DNA from: Methanomicrobiaceae archaeon
Lineage (GTDB): Archaea; Halobacteriota; Methanomicrobia; Methanomicrobiales; Methanomicrobiaceae
Assembly (NCBI GenBank): GCA_016937345.1
Contig: JAFGWE010000046.1
Span: 40,001-104,000, forward strand
Direction of reading: 5' to 3'
Length of the DNA: 64,000 nucleotides
Shown here: positions 39,850 through 48,482 of the stretch, in pieces
Layout of the letters: every line of letters starts with the position of its first letter
Position numbering within the stretch: position 1 is the stretch's first letter
Notes under the pieces: generated by a model
Seen by the model: only the letters and a program-made list of their open reading frames with translations
Told to the model about the DNA's origin: nothing
The model's database searches: none
Program-made: the position numbers and the translations under genes

Positions 39850-41120
39850 TAAAAAGTCCTTATGAGATTGAACAGATCCTCGGAATGGAGTATTACCTGA
39901 CTGAAAGCTGCGGAACTGGAGGAATACTCAAAAAAGCACCGGAAGATTTTGTTGTAAATGAAATTTTTGCAGACATCAAACTTACAGGCGGGCCGCATCT
40001 CATATGCGAACTTAAAAAGACGAACTGGGAGCTTCAGCGGGTGGCAAAGGAGATCTCAAACAGGCTTGGAATAAGCCACAGAAGGGTGTCCTGGGGCGGA
40101 ACAAAAGACAAACGAGCGGTTACAACACAGCTCATCTCAATATACGGCGTAAAATCCGAAGATATCAAAAGAATCTCAATAAAAGATATCGAGCTTAACC
40201 CTCTCGGTTATGCAAGGCAGCAGATGTCTCTCGGAGATCTCAAAGGGAACAGATTCCGAATAAAAATAAGCGACTGCACAGGATCTGATTTGGAGGGGGC
40301 ACTTGATGAGTGTAAAAAAACTGCAGCAACAGGTCTTCCAAACTACTATGGAATACAGCGTTTTGGAACAATAAGACCTGTATCGCATCTTGTCGGAATT
40401 GCGATGCTAAGGGGCGACTACAAAGACGCCGTCATGAAATATACAGGATTTCCTTTCGCAGGAGAAAACGAGGAGACAAAACTTGCACGGGCACTTTTTG
40501 AAGAGACCGAAGATCCAAAAGAGGCGCTGAATATGATGCCTGTACATATGCACTATGAACGCTCAATGCTTCACCACCTTATCGAAAAGCCAGGCGATTA
40601 TAAAGGTGCTCTTACAGCAATCCCGCCAAAACTTCTCTCAATGTTTGTAAGCGCCTTTCAGTCCTATCTTTTCAACCGCATATTAAGCCTTAGAATCAAA
40701 GAAACAAAAGGTGACATATTCAGACCGGAAATCGGTGACAGACTTCTGTTTCCGGGCGGCAGGGAGGATCTCGTGGATCAGAGGAATATAAAAACCGCAG
40801 GCGTTCACATAAAAAGAGGAAAGTGCACAGTTGCAATATACATGCCGGGCTCGGAGGATTTTGAGCATAAAGGGTATATGGACAGTTATGCCTCCGTTAT
40901 TATGGATGAACTTAAAATCACAAAGGAAGGGTACTCAAATCTCTCAGATATAATTGGCGCAAGATTCACAGGCGCATTAAGGCCTGTTTCCCTTAATGCA
41001 GAAGTCAGTGGCTCTTTAAGCGGCAATGACATAATGCTTGAATTTACACTCCCTCCCGGACAGTATGCAACAACGGTCTGCAGGGAGATTATGAAAAGCG
41101 ATCCTAAAAATATGGCCTGA
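39846..41120 (+). CDS. truD: tRNA pseudouridine(13) synthase TruD
   Basis: This enzyme makes pseudouridine 13 in tRNA. The 424-residue protein has SWGGTKDKRAVTTQ with the catalytic aspartate, GNRFRIKISDC, LPNYYGIQRFGTIRPVSHLVG and the inserted TRUD domain with AFQSYLFNRILSLR. It ends with LEFTLPPGQYATTVCREIMK. It overlaps pth2 and forms a two-gene tRNA-related operon. Confidence 0.95.
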   Translation: MIKSPYEIEQILGMEYYLTESCGTGGILKKAPEDFVVNEIFADIKLTGGPHLICELKKTNWELQRVAKEISNRLGISHRRVSWGGTKDKRAVTTQLISIYGVKSEDIKRISIKDIELNPLGYARQQMSLGDLKGNRFRIKISDCTGSDLEGALDECKKTAATGLPNYYGIQRFGTIRPVSHLVGIAMLRGDYKDAVMKYTGFPFAGENEETKLARALFEETEDPKEALNMMPVHMHYERSMLHHLIEKPGDYKGALTAIPPKLLSMFVSAFQSYLFNRILSLRIKETKGDIFRPEIGDRLLFPGGREDLVDQRNIKTAGVHIKRGKCTVAIYMPGSEDFEHKGYMDSYASVIMDELKITKEGYSNLSDIIGARFTGALRPVSLNAEVSGSLSGNDIMLEFTLPPGQYATTVCREIMKSDPKNMA

Positions 41121-41136
41121 AAAATAAATTAAGATA

Positions 41137-41967
41137 TTATTCGGTTTTGTTTTCAGCAGGCATTTTCTCTTTTACAGGAGGGAAATGATCATCATAATTT
41201 TTCGTAAACTCAATTGCATCAAACAGATTTCCCATCTCATCCACAAGTCCGAGATTTAGTGCATCCTGACCGCGTATGAGCTGTGCCTCTTCAATATCAG
41301 ACCTGTTGATATTTCTCTGGGATATAACATCAGATATGAACAACTCAAAACTGTCATCAACCATCTTCTGGACATACTCAAGTTCCTCATCACTCAGACC
41401 GCGAAATGTTGCCCCGAGATCTTTTAATTCACCGGACTTGACAACAGAAACAGAGACTCCTTCCCTGTCAAGCGATTCACTGGTGTCATAAAAGGTCCAT
41501 ATTGTTCCGACACTCCCTGTCATGGTATCAGGATTTGCAAATATCCAGTCGGAATGAGAGCTTATATGGTAAGCAGCAGATGTAGCCATATCCCCCATTG
41601 ATACAACAACCGGCTTTTTTGCTTTTGCATATTCTATATCTCTGATGATCTCCTGTGAAGCTGAAGGAGAGCCGCCGGGGCTGTTTACACGAAGAACAAT
41701 TCCGTCTGTAAGTGGATCATCAGCAGCTGACCGAATCTGGGCTCCGATATAATCGCTTCCCGCATATCCCCCGCTGTAGATATTTCCCGTGGTGAGTGTT
41801 CCTTCAACACGGATTACTTTCACTCCTCCGTCCTGAGCATAAGGAAAAAGTGAGAAAACAGCAAATAGTGCCATCGCTAAAAAAATTCCCGCCACAAACC
41901 ATTTTATGCCGTTTTTACGGAGCTTTGCCTTTTCGGCCTTGCCGATCTCCCTGTCAAGCCAGGACAT
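41137..41967 (-). CDS. sppA: Signal peptide peptidase SppA
   Basis: This membrane-bound serine protease digests cleaved signal peptides. The 276-residue short (archaeal and Bacillus) form has one N-terminal membrane helix (residues ~22-43). LRVNSPGGSPSASQEI forms the oxyanion region, MGDMATSAAYHISS holds the nucleophile serine, and VVKSGELKDLGATFRG holds the lysine base. The preceding gene ends 2 bases before its start, so the two are co-transcribed. Confidence 0.93.
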   Translation of the reverse strand: MSWLDREIGKAEKAKLRKNGIKWFVAGIFLAMALFAVFSLFPYAQDGGVKVIRVEGTLTTGNIYSGGYAGSDYIGAQIRSAADDPLTDGIVLRVNSPGGSPSASQEIIRDIEYAKAKKPVVVSMGDMATSAAYHISSHSDWIFANPDTMTGSVGTIWTFYDTSESLDREGVSVSVVKSGELKDLGATFRGLSDEELEYVQKMVDDSFELFISDVISQRNINRSDIEEAQLIRGQDALNLGLVDEMGNLFDAIEFTKNYDDHFPPVKEKMPAENKTE

Positions 41968-41969
41968 GC

Positions 41970-42653
41970 CTATTCACCATACATTACATCATACTCTGTT
42001 ACGAGATTTGTCCCGCACATGTAATGGCTTTTGAGAGTCAGACGAAACATCTCTTCCTCAGAATCTATATGCATACCGCCGACAAGAGAAGGGGTGTCAG
42101 CGCCGCCGACAATAAACGGCAGATGAATAAGCCTTACTTCATCAACAAGCCGGTCCTGAAGCATGTAATAGTTTAAAGTAGGTCCGCCCTCGACCATCAT
42201 TTTTCTGACAGCATATTCTGAATATAGAATTTCCATTAAAAGCGGCAATTCGACTTTATCCTCGCCGCAGACTAAAACATCTGCGCCTTTTTCCTTTATA
42301 GCCTCAATTCTTTCCAAAGGTGCTTTTTTGCTCACAGCAACAATTGTCTTTGCATCACTGCCCAAAACGTTTGAATCAAGAGGGATATCCCCTGTGCTGT
42401 TTGGAATGACTCTTACCGGATTTTCTCCATTTACATAACGGACAGTTAAAAATGAGTTGTCAATCTTAATCGTATTTGAACCCACCATTATTGCGTCATA
42501 TTCAGCCCTTGTTTTATGGAGAAGCAGATCAGTTTCATGATCCATGTATTTCATCAGTATTTTGCTGGATGCACCTTTTTTTAATGTCAGTTTACCGTCA
42601 ACGGTAATCTCCGACATTATCATAACATGAGGTCTTTTATTCTCTTCTGCCAT
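41970..42653 (-). CDS. arfC: 2,5-diamino-6-ribosylamino-pyrimidinone 5'-phosphate reductase
   Basis: This is the archaeal/fungal-type reductase of riboflavin (and F420 deazaflavin) synthesis, a RibD C-terminal domain protein. I start at 42653 (MAEENKRPHV), giving 227 residues; the frame to 42731 is a hydrophobic, unconserved extension. Motifs are PHVMIMSEITVDGKLT, YDAIMVGSNTIKIDNS and MVEGGPTLNYYML, which bind NADPH and substrate. It is upstream of sppA. Confidence 0.9.
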   Translation of the reverse strand: MAEENKRPHVMIMSEITVDGKLTLKKGASSKILMKYMDHETDLLLHKTRAEYDAIMVGSNTIKIDNSFLTVRYVNGENPVRVIPNSTGDIPLDSNVLGSDAKTIVAVSKKAPLERIEAIKEKGADVLVCGEDKVELPLLMEILYSEYAVRKMMVEGGPTLNYYMLQDRLVDEVRLIHLPFIVGGADTPSLVGGMHIDSEEEMFRLTLKSHYMCGTNLVTEYDVMYGE

Positions 42654-42868
42654 GACAATCTTTCTAAGAGGTTTATTGTCCTGTATCAGTAAAGAAGTTA
42701 GCCCTATTAATTTGTAAAAAAACCCAGGCATCCTGAAATATATTTTGTCTTTTAATTTATGCCTCTATAAATAAATGCTGCAATGCAGTAAAATGCCGCC
42801 ATTAAAAAAAGTTATTTCGGGGATAAATAAGTGAAACCTTTAAGCCAGTGATTCCAAATAATTATGAT

Positions 42869-43510
42869 ATGAATATTACTGCGTTGAGACCAAAATTTAT
42901 CGGATGCCTCGAGCCCGTTGCAGACATATTCATAAAATTAAGGCTGACACCGAATATGATCTCGGTTATGTCCTTAATAGCCGGCCTTATTACCGCATAT
43001 CTTTTCTTCAGGCAGTTTTTCGCTTTAGGTGCACTTTTTCTGATTTTATCTGCCCTGCTGGACCTTGTTGACGGAACAGTTGCAAGAAAGACAGGTAACG
43101 AAAGCAAATTTGGGGCTGTTTTTGACTGGGTAGTTGACAAGTATGTAGACAGCATAGTCATTCTGGGAATCGGTCTTTCAGGAATTGCGATTATCAGCCC
43201 TTACATCACATTGAGCGGAATAAACGGCTACATACTTGACTTTGCAGTAGTCGCTCTTGCAATAATCGGCTCTCTTATGAACACTTTTATAAAACCGGTC
43301 ACATATGCGGAAGTGGGTTTTGAAAAAAGAGAAGACGGGAAAATTGACGACCCCCTGGAAAGAGTCGGTTTTTTCGGAAGACCCGAGACAATAATATTCC
43401 TCGTTCTCGGAGGTCTCAGCGGTCTTATCGTCCCGGCAATTGTGATAATTGCACTCTGCACAAATCTTTCTGCATTCCAGAGGGTTATTTACCTCTACAG
43501 ACACCTTTGA
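42869..43510 (+). CDS. CDP-alcohol phosphatidyltransferase
   Basis: This membrane enzyme transfers a phosphatidyl- or archaetidyl group from a CDP-lipid to an alcohol. The signature DGTVARKTGNESKFGAVFDW with VVDKYVD (DGxxARxxxxxxxxGxxxDxxxD) is complete. About six helices are predicted. I start at the ATG 42869 (MNITALRPKF), which matches homologue N-termini; GTG at 42848 is the alternative. The head-group acceptor (serine, inositol phosphate or glycerol phosphate) cannot be decided. Its 3' end overlaps archaeosortase A by 26 bases. Confidence 0.88.
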   Translation: MNITALRPKFIGCLEPVADIFIKLRLTPNMISVMSLIAGLITAYLFFRQFFALGALFLILSALLDLVDGTVARKTGNESKFGAVFDWVVDKYVDSIVILGIGLSGIAIISPYITLSGINGYILDFAVVALAIIGSLMNTFIKPVTYAEVGFEKREDGKIDDPLERVGFFGRPETIIFLVLGGLSGLIVPAIVIIALCTNLSAFQRVIYLYRHL

Positions 43511-44297
43511 TCTTTTCCACATACACTTTTATCAGACCGTCTGCAAAATTTCCAAGTTCAGGAATAACCGCAAACAGTCCAAACGCAAGAAATACCAGAA
43601 ATATAAGTGCCCCTAGTTCGGCCATCACATTATGCGCCCAGAAAAAACTTTCATAGCCATATTCCCCGTTGGATGCTATCTCTGAGAGATACTGAAACCA
43701 CTGCCCGGTGTATGCCGCCACCACAAAAACATTTCTTAGAAGATTTAAAATGTATATTACCGGCGCAATCAGAAGAAATGCCAGAATCTTCTGTTTATTT
43801 TCTGTAGGAATGCAGTATGCAAGACCAAGCATTATGGCAATACTCTGAATGCCTGTGCATGCAAGAATAATCTCAACACGGAATCCGTTGTATTCAAGCA
43901 TATTCCAGGCTATCTGATTGAAAGGAAGTCCGAAAAGTATTCCAAGGGCATAAACCTGATCTGTAACCTGTGCAATTAAAAAATCCCCCACTGCCGGTAT
44001 ATATGCAAAAGGAAAGTAAATTAAAAATGCAATCGCCGCGCCGCGGCTTAGGTATATGACATATTTATTCTCTTTTAATAGTTCAGGCACAGTTATTGCA
44101 AGAAAAGGTATTCCCAGTATTCCAAGAACAGGATATAAAAAATTGCTCTCTTCAGATATATAATACGAAAAATCTGCTATTAATGCCAGTATTATCAATA
44201 TCCACCCGGCAGCAGCAAAGTATTTTTTTCCGCTTTTAGGCATCAGCAGAAATCCTATAAATGCAAGTGCCGATAAGAAAACCAAAAGAGCTTCCAT
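43485..44297 (-). CDS. artA: Archaeosortase A (PGF-CTERM protein sorting)
   Basis: This is a 270-residue multi-pass membrane transpeptidase-like enzyme. The three catalytic residues of the exosortase/archaeosortase fold are visible: Cys in LACTGIQSIAIMLGLA, Arg in NLLRNVFVVAAYTGQW and His in FFWAHNVMAELGAL. In haloarchaea ArtA removes a C-terminal PGF-CTERM segment and helps attach a lipid. No PGF-CTERM target gene lies in the window. It is convergent with, and overlaps, a CDP-alcohol phosphatidyltransferase gene. Confidence 0.92.
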   Translation of the reverse strand: MEALLVFLSALAFIGFLLMPKSGKKYFAAAGWILIILALIADFSYYISEESNFLYPVLGILGIPFLAITVPELLKENKYVIYLSRGAAIAFLIYFPFAYIPAVGDFLIAQVTDQVYALGILFGLPFNQIAWNMLEYNGFRVEIILACTGIQSIAIMLGLAYCIPTENKQKILAFLLIAPVIYILNLLRNVFVVAAYTGQWFQYLSEIASNGEYGYESFFWAHNVMAELGALIFLVFLAFGLFAVIPELGNFADGLIKVYVEKIKGVCRGK

Positions 44298-44467
44298 TGA
44301 CTATAATTTTGGCATTAATTCCATAAAAACGTACATGAACTTTTTTTAAGGGATAAATTTTGGTTCAGGTTCTCACACAGGTTTAACTTCAGCCCGCTTA
44401 AAAAAGTTATAATTTCAACTGACATAATCCATAATGATTAATCAAATAGAGACGAATAATATAGCCA

Positions 44468-44782
44468 ATGATGTTCTGTCCAAATTGCAAAAGTATGCTG
44501 AAATCAATAGGTGGAAAACTTAAATGCCCGAGATGTGATTTTGAAAAAGATGTCTCAGACAAGTCACAACTTCAGAAAACAAGACAGAGAGTTGAAAAAG
44601 AGATAATTATCGTTGATGAGGACAACCAGATGTCAACGCTGCCGACAACTGAGATAAAATGTCCGGAGTGCGGCAACAAAACAGCTGAATGGTGGCTTCG
44701 TCAGCTTCGTTCCGCTGATGAAAGTGAGGTTCGCTTCTTCCGCTGCACAAAATGTAAATTCACATGGCGTGAATACGACTGA
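44468..44782 (+). CDS. tfs: Transcription factor S (TFS, RNA cleavage factor)
   Basis: This is a 104-residue archaeal TFIIS-like factor that stimulates RNA cleavage by backtracked RNA polymerase. Two zinc ribbons are seen: CPNC/CPRC at the N-terminus and CPEC/CTKC at the C-terminus. The acidic tip RSADESEV supplies the catalytic Asp-Glu pair. It starts ATGATG, and either codon is possible. A poly-T terminator follows directly. Confidence 0.95.
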   Translation: MMFCPNCKSMLKSIGGKLKCPRCDFEKDVSDKSQLQKTRQRVEKEIIIVDEDNQMSTLPTTEIKCPECGNKTAEWWLRQLRSADESEVRFFRCTKCKFTWREYD

Positions 44783-44783
44783 A

Positions 44784-44807
44784 TTTTTTTTCCCGTTTTC
44801 TTTTTTC
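44784..44807 (+). terminator. Poly-T terminator after tfs
   Basis: An 8-T run starts 2 bases after the stop codon, followed by two further T runs within 25 bases. There is no hairpin, as is usual in archaea. Confidence 0.55.
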
Positions 44808-44991
44808 ATTTATATTTTTCAGAGATTTTCATAATAAATCGAAATCTCCTGATTTTTTCTGAGTGAATCAATGATTTTCATTATATATCTGATTTCAGGC
44901 AGTATTTTTTTAAAAGCTGATTTGAAAATGTTTTTCTGAAAACAGAATATATAATCAGATTTAAAAAGAGGTAAAAAAAGTGGAATTGGTT

Positions 44992-47052
44992 TCAGAACAG
45001 ACCCTGTCCCTTGACACGGTATTTGCTCTGCAGAGTTCTTCCGACAACACGGAATGCTGTCTCAAGCTCTTCAAACGGCGGAACCTTATTTTCCCTGAGT
45101 ATTTCACGTCCTCCGTTCATCTCCGCACCGCCTATTAAAACGGAAACAATCCTCTTCTCGGTTGACTCTGAAAGCATCATAATCTGCTTTGCAAAACGCT
45201 CTGATGTTAAGACAAGGTTAGGGAATCCGATTATCATGCATATATCCCATAGATCGTCATGTTTTGTCAGAACACTGAAGGTCTTTGCAAATCTGGCTCC
45301 ATCGGCATCTCCAAGAAGATCCACCGGATTTCCACGGTTCCAGAATGGCGGCAGGAATGCATCCATCTCATCGATAACATTCTTTGGCAGATCAACAATC
45401 TCAATACCATAGCGTTCTGCATAATCAGTTGAGAGAACAGCAAAACCGCCTGCATTAGTAACAATTACCGCACGCTTGCCCTTTGGATAATGTTTGTTGT
45501 GAGAGAGGAATTCTGCGGCAAGGAAAGCATCCTCAAGGTTTGTAACACTCAATACGCCGGCCTCCCTGAATGCCTCCATGTAGACCTCATAGCTTCCTGC
45601 AAGAGAGCCGGTATGTGATGCGGCAGCAGCGCGGCCGCGCTCGGATGAACCTGACTTTATTGCAACAACAGGCTTTGTCTTTGCGATTCTTGAGACAACA
45701 TCCAGAAATCCTTTTCCGTTGTTTATCTCTTCGATATACATGATAATTGCCTCTGTGTTCGGATCAGACTCAGCCCAGTGGAGATAATCAAAGAAATTAA
45801 GGTCTGCCTGGTTACCAACCGAAACCACAGCCGAGAACCCGACATTGTGCGTTAAACTCCAGTCAACAACTGCATTTACAATAGCGCCGCTCTGGGAGAG
45901 GAATGCAATATTTCCGGGGGCAGGTGATCTCTGGACATATGTTGTATCGTATCCCTTATGCGGGGAGATGAGGCCGAGACAGTTTGGTCCGACAATTCTT
46001 GTGCCGTACTTCTTACCGATTGCAACCATCTCCTCCTCAAGCCTCCTGCCCTCGTCATTCATCTCCTTAAATCCTGCAGTAATTACAACAGCGATCTTAA
46101 CACCCTTCTTACCACAGTCTTCCATGACTTCAGGGACAAGTGCGGAGGGAACTGTAATTACTGCCATATCAACATCCCCTGCAATATCAAGAACGCTTGG
46201 ATATGTCTTAAAGCACATAATTACATCCCTCTTCGGATTTACAGGATACAATTTTCCGGGGAATGTCGAAAGCTTGTGCATAACAGCATAACCCATCTTA
46301 CCGGGTGTTTCGGATGCACCGATAACAGCAATCGATTTTGGATCAAATATGCTGACATCTGCCTCTTCCTGAACATTTGAACTTGCTTTGTGTTCATCAC
46401 TGAAGATAAACGCCGTGTCAACCGCACATGCACCTGATTCATAGAGTCTTAACGGATTTATGTCAAATTCTTTTAATTCCTCATTCTCCTCAAAGGCACG
46501 ACAGACGTTCATGATTGTTTTTACAAGAGTCTCCTCATCCTTTGGCGCAGAGCCCCTGTATCCGGAGATCAGTTTGTAGGAGTTGATCTCCTTTACCATC
46601 TGCCTCACCTCAGCCTCTTTAAGCGGCAGAATTCTGAGTGAAACATCCTTTACAAATTCGACAAGTGTACCGCCGATACCAAAGGTTATTGTCTTTCCAA
46701 AAGCAGAGTCTGTATTTCCTCCGATAATCAGCTCAACACCGGGTTTTGCCATCTCTTCGACAATCACGCCCTCAATATCAGCTTCAGGTTTGCAGGATTT
46801 TACACTGGAGATAATCTGATTGTAAGCATCCTTTGCCTCACTTTGATTTTTCACTCCGACTATAACTCCGCCGGCATCACTTTTATGAAGAATCTGTGGT
46901 GATACAATCTTCATTACAACCGGATATCCGATATCTTCCGATGCCAAAGCTGCCTCATCCGGGGATGTGACTATCTTGTATTTCGGAACAGGAACATCAT
47001 ATTTCTTCAGGAATTCGTAGCCTTCTGCCTCACTTAACATCCATTTTGCCAT
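44992..47052 (-). CDS. acd: ADP-forming acetate/acyl-CoA synthetase, fused beta-alpha order
   Basis: This enzyme converts an acyl-CoA, ADP and phosphate to the acid, CoA and ATP, or the reverse. The 686-residue protein is a fusion with the ATP-grasp (beta) domain first: YPVVMKIVSPQILHKSDAGGV, about residues 1-225. The alpha part follows: SIAVIGASETPGKMGYAVMH (CoA-binding), GPNCLGLI, and GRAAAASHTGSLAGSYEVY with the phosphohistidine. The order is opposite to alpha-beta fusions. It is divergent from tbp across an unusually long promoter region. Confidence 0.92.
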   Translation of the reverse strand: MAKWMLSEAEGYEFLKKYDVPVPKYKIVTSPDEAALASEDIGYPVVMKIVSPQILHKSDAGGVIVGVKNQSEAKDAYNQIISSVKSCKPEADIEGVIVEEMAKPGVELIIGGNTDSAFGKTITFGIGGTLVEFVKDVSLRILPLKEAEVRQMVKEINSYKLISGYRGSAPKDEETLVKTIMNVCRAFEENEELKEFDINPLRLYESGACAVDTAFIFSDEHKASSNVQEEADVSIFDPKSIAVIGASETPGKMGYAVMHKLSTFPGKLYPVNPKRDVIMCFKTYPSVLDIAGDVDMAVITVPSALVPEVMEDCGKKGVKIAVVITAGFKEMNDEGRRLEEEMVAIGKKYGTRIVGPNCLGLISPHKGYDTTYVQRSPAPGNIAFLSQSGAIVNAVVDWSLTHNVGFSAVVSVGNQADLNFFDYLHWAESDPNTEAIIMYIEEINNGKGFLDVVSRIAKTKPVVAIKSGSSERGRAAAASHTGSLAGSYEVYMEAFREAGVLSVTNLEDAFLAAEFLSHNKHYPKGKRAVIVTNAGGFAVLSTDYAERYGIEIVDLPKNVIDEMDAFLPPFWNRGNPVDLLGDADGARFAKTFSVLTKHDDLWDICMIIGFPNLVLTSERFAKQIMMLSESTEKRIVSVLIGGAEMNGGREILRENKVPPFEELETAFRVVGRTLQSKYRVKGQGLF

Positions 47053-47130
47053 TTTATATATGCCTCACTTAACAATTTTTAATCTGAAATCTGCTATGAT
47101 AATCACTTTATGACCTATAATAAAAGTTCC

Positions 47131-47146
47131 TGAAACGTCCGTTTCA
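47131..47146. promoter_or_regulatory. Palindrome upstream of acd, candidate operator
   Basis: TGAAACG-TC-CGTTTCA has perfect 7-bp arms with a 2-base spacer. It lies about 80 bases upstream of the acd start. The geometry suits a dimeric winged-helix regulator. Confidence 0.45.
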
Positions 47147-47174
47147 TCCACTTTTTATCATAAAACGGCCTTTT

Positions 47175-47188
47175 GCACACATTTGTGC
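47175..47188. promoter_or_regulatory. Inverted repeat GCACA-CATT-TGTGC
   Basis: Perfect 5-bp arms with a 4-base spacer, 28 bases from the preceding palindrome, so it lies on roughly the same face of the DNA as others in the region. The function is unknown. Confidence 0.3.
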
Positions 47189-47204
47189 AGGCAATACCAC
47201 GACG

Positions 47205-47220
47205 TTCGACATGTGCCGAA
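47205..47220. promoter_or_regulatory. Imperfect inverted repeat TTCGACATGTGCCGAA
   Basis: Outer TTCG/CGAA arms are perfect and 12 of 16 positions are symmetric. It is the third inverted repeat in the acd-tbp intergenic region. Confidence 0.3.
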
Positions 47221-47375
47221 TTTTCATTCGTTTGATTATCCTTACGATCTATTGAACTAATTTATAGATATAATTTTGTAATTGTTAATCGTTAAGAATC
47301 CGTCATCGCATGAAAATACACATCCACTAAAAACTCACTATTCCCATAGGTTTTGGGATTTGTCCCACCCAACTA

Positions 47376-47383
47376 TTTATATA
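47376..47383 (+). promoter_or_regulatory. TATA box of tbp
   Basis: TTTATATA lies with its centre about 26 bases before the tbp ATG. Archaeal transcription starts about 25 bases after the TATA centre, so the mRNA probably begins at or next to the ATG and is leaderless. No ribosome binding site is present, which agrees. Confidence 0.6.
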
Positions 47384-47405
47384 CCATATAAATCACTTTA
47401 TAAAT

Positions 47406-47969
47406 ATGAAGGTCAATCCTGAAGAGTCCTTAAAAATAGAAAACATAGTTGCTTCAGCAAAAGTTGCAGAAACACTTGATCTGCAGATGATAAACGAAAA
47501 GATAAAAGATGCCGAATACAACAAGAAAAGGTTCCCGGGCGTTGTTCTAAGAATGCAGGACCCAAAAATTGCGGCACTTGTTTTTGGTTCAGGCAAAGTG
47601 GTTCTTACCGGTGCAAAAAGTATTGACAGCCTTTCAAAGGGTCTTGAAATACTTGGAAACAAACTGCGTGATCTTGATATTGACATCCCAAAAGATCTTG
47701 AGTACAAAGTACAGAATATTGTCACATCTGCAGATCTCGGAACACCGATTAACCTCAACAAAATTGCAGTCGGCTTTAATCTGGATAAAATAGAATATGA
47801 ACCCGAACAGTTCCCGGGTCTTGTCTACCGCCTTGACGATCCAAAAGTAGTTGTTCTGCTGTTTGGATCAGGCAAACTGATAATTACAGGCGGAAAAGTA
47901 ACAGGTGATGCAAAGAGAGCAGTCATAAAGATCCTTTCAGACCTCTCAAATCTCGGATTGATTCAGTAA
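47406..47969 (+). CDS. tbp: TATA-box-binding protein
   Basis: TBP nucleates archaeal transcription initiation. The 187-residue protein is two imperfect repeats of about 90 residues. Repeat 1 has EYNKKRFPGVVLRMQDPKIA and LVFGSGKVVLTGAKS; repeat 2 has EYEPEQFPGLVYRLDDPKVV and LLFGSGKLIITGGKVTGDAK. All DNA-contact motifs appear intact. It likely has a leaderless mRNA and may regulate itself through the upstream region. Confidence 0.97.
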   Translation: MKVNPEESLKIENIVASAKVAETLDLQMINEKIKDAEYNKKRFPGVVLRMQDPKIAALVFGSGKVVLTGAKSIDSLSKGLEILGNKLRDLDIDIPKDLEYKVQNIVTSADLGTPINLNKIAVGFNLDKIEYEPEQFPGLVYRLDDPKVVVLLFGSGKLIITGGKVTGDAKRAVIKILSDLSNLGLIQ

Positions 47970-48104
47970 TAATAACAATAAATAATATTTCCTTTTTATC
48001 AATTATATTAAAGATCTGTTATTTTAGAGTCAAATACAATTATTTTGATAAATATCTATTTATATCTAACAAGCAAAATATTAACTGTAATTTCTGGTGA
48101 AAAT

Positions 48105-48482
48105 ATGAGACTAGAAAAAGTGCTTACTTTTACAGAGACAGAAGAAGAATTAGCAACTCTTCTCACAGATGTTGGATTGAAACGCAATGTAGCAAAAGTT
48201 CTTGTATACCTTGCAAACACAAATGAAGCAACATCTCGCGACATTGAACGCGGAACAGATCTTCGCCAGCCTGAAGTAAGCATTGCGATGCGGACACTTA
48301 GCGAGAAAGAGTGGATCGAAAACCGCGAGAGCAAAGCAGAAAGCAAAGGCAGACCTGTTAAAATCTATTGTCTTTCAAAACCAATAGAGGAAATTGTGAA
48401 CAGAATCGAATCCGAAAAAAAGGAAGAGATTGAAAATCAGCTTAAACTGATTCAGAAAGTGCGTGAAATCGCATCATCATAG
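48105..48482 (+). CDS. Winged-helix transcriptional regulator (TrmB/ArsR-like)
   Basis: This is a 125-residue regulator. I start at 48105 because a GGTGA ribosome binding site lies 4 bases upstream. The winged helix spans about residues 15-85: VAKVLVYLANTNEATSRDIE, then the recognition helix in LRQPEVSIAMRTLSEKEW, and the wing ENRESKAESKGRPVKIYCL. The C-terminal coiled coil (residues ~90-120) is rich in E and K and would mediate dimerisation. Its 3' end overlaps rpiA by 6 bases (convergent). Confidence 0.85.
   Translation: MRLEKVLTFTETEEELATLLTDVGLKRNVAKVLVYLANTNEATSRDIERGTDLRQPEVSIAMRTLSEKEWIENRESKAESKGRPVKIYCLSKPIEEIVNRIESEKKEEIENQLKLIQKVREIASS

Larger units (their letters stand above)
47053..47405. 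other. 353-bp divergent regulatory region between acd and tbp
   Basis: There is no credible ORF. The region holds three inverted repeats within 90 bases (47131-47220), alternating TCCCA/TGGGA motifs (47342-47346, 47354-47358, 47363-47367) just upstream of the tbp TATA box, and a TATA-like stretch close to the acd start. Confidence 0.7.

Noticed and set aside
45011..46380. Several plus-strand ORFs inside acd
   Set aside because: All are antisense shadows of a continuous 686-codon gene with intact ATP-grasp and His motifs.
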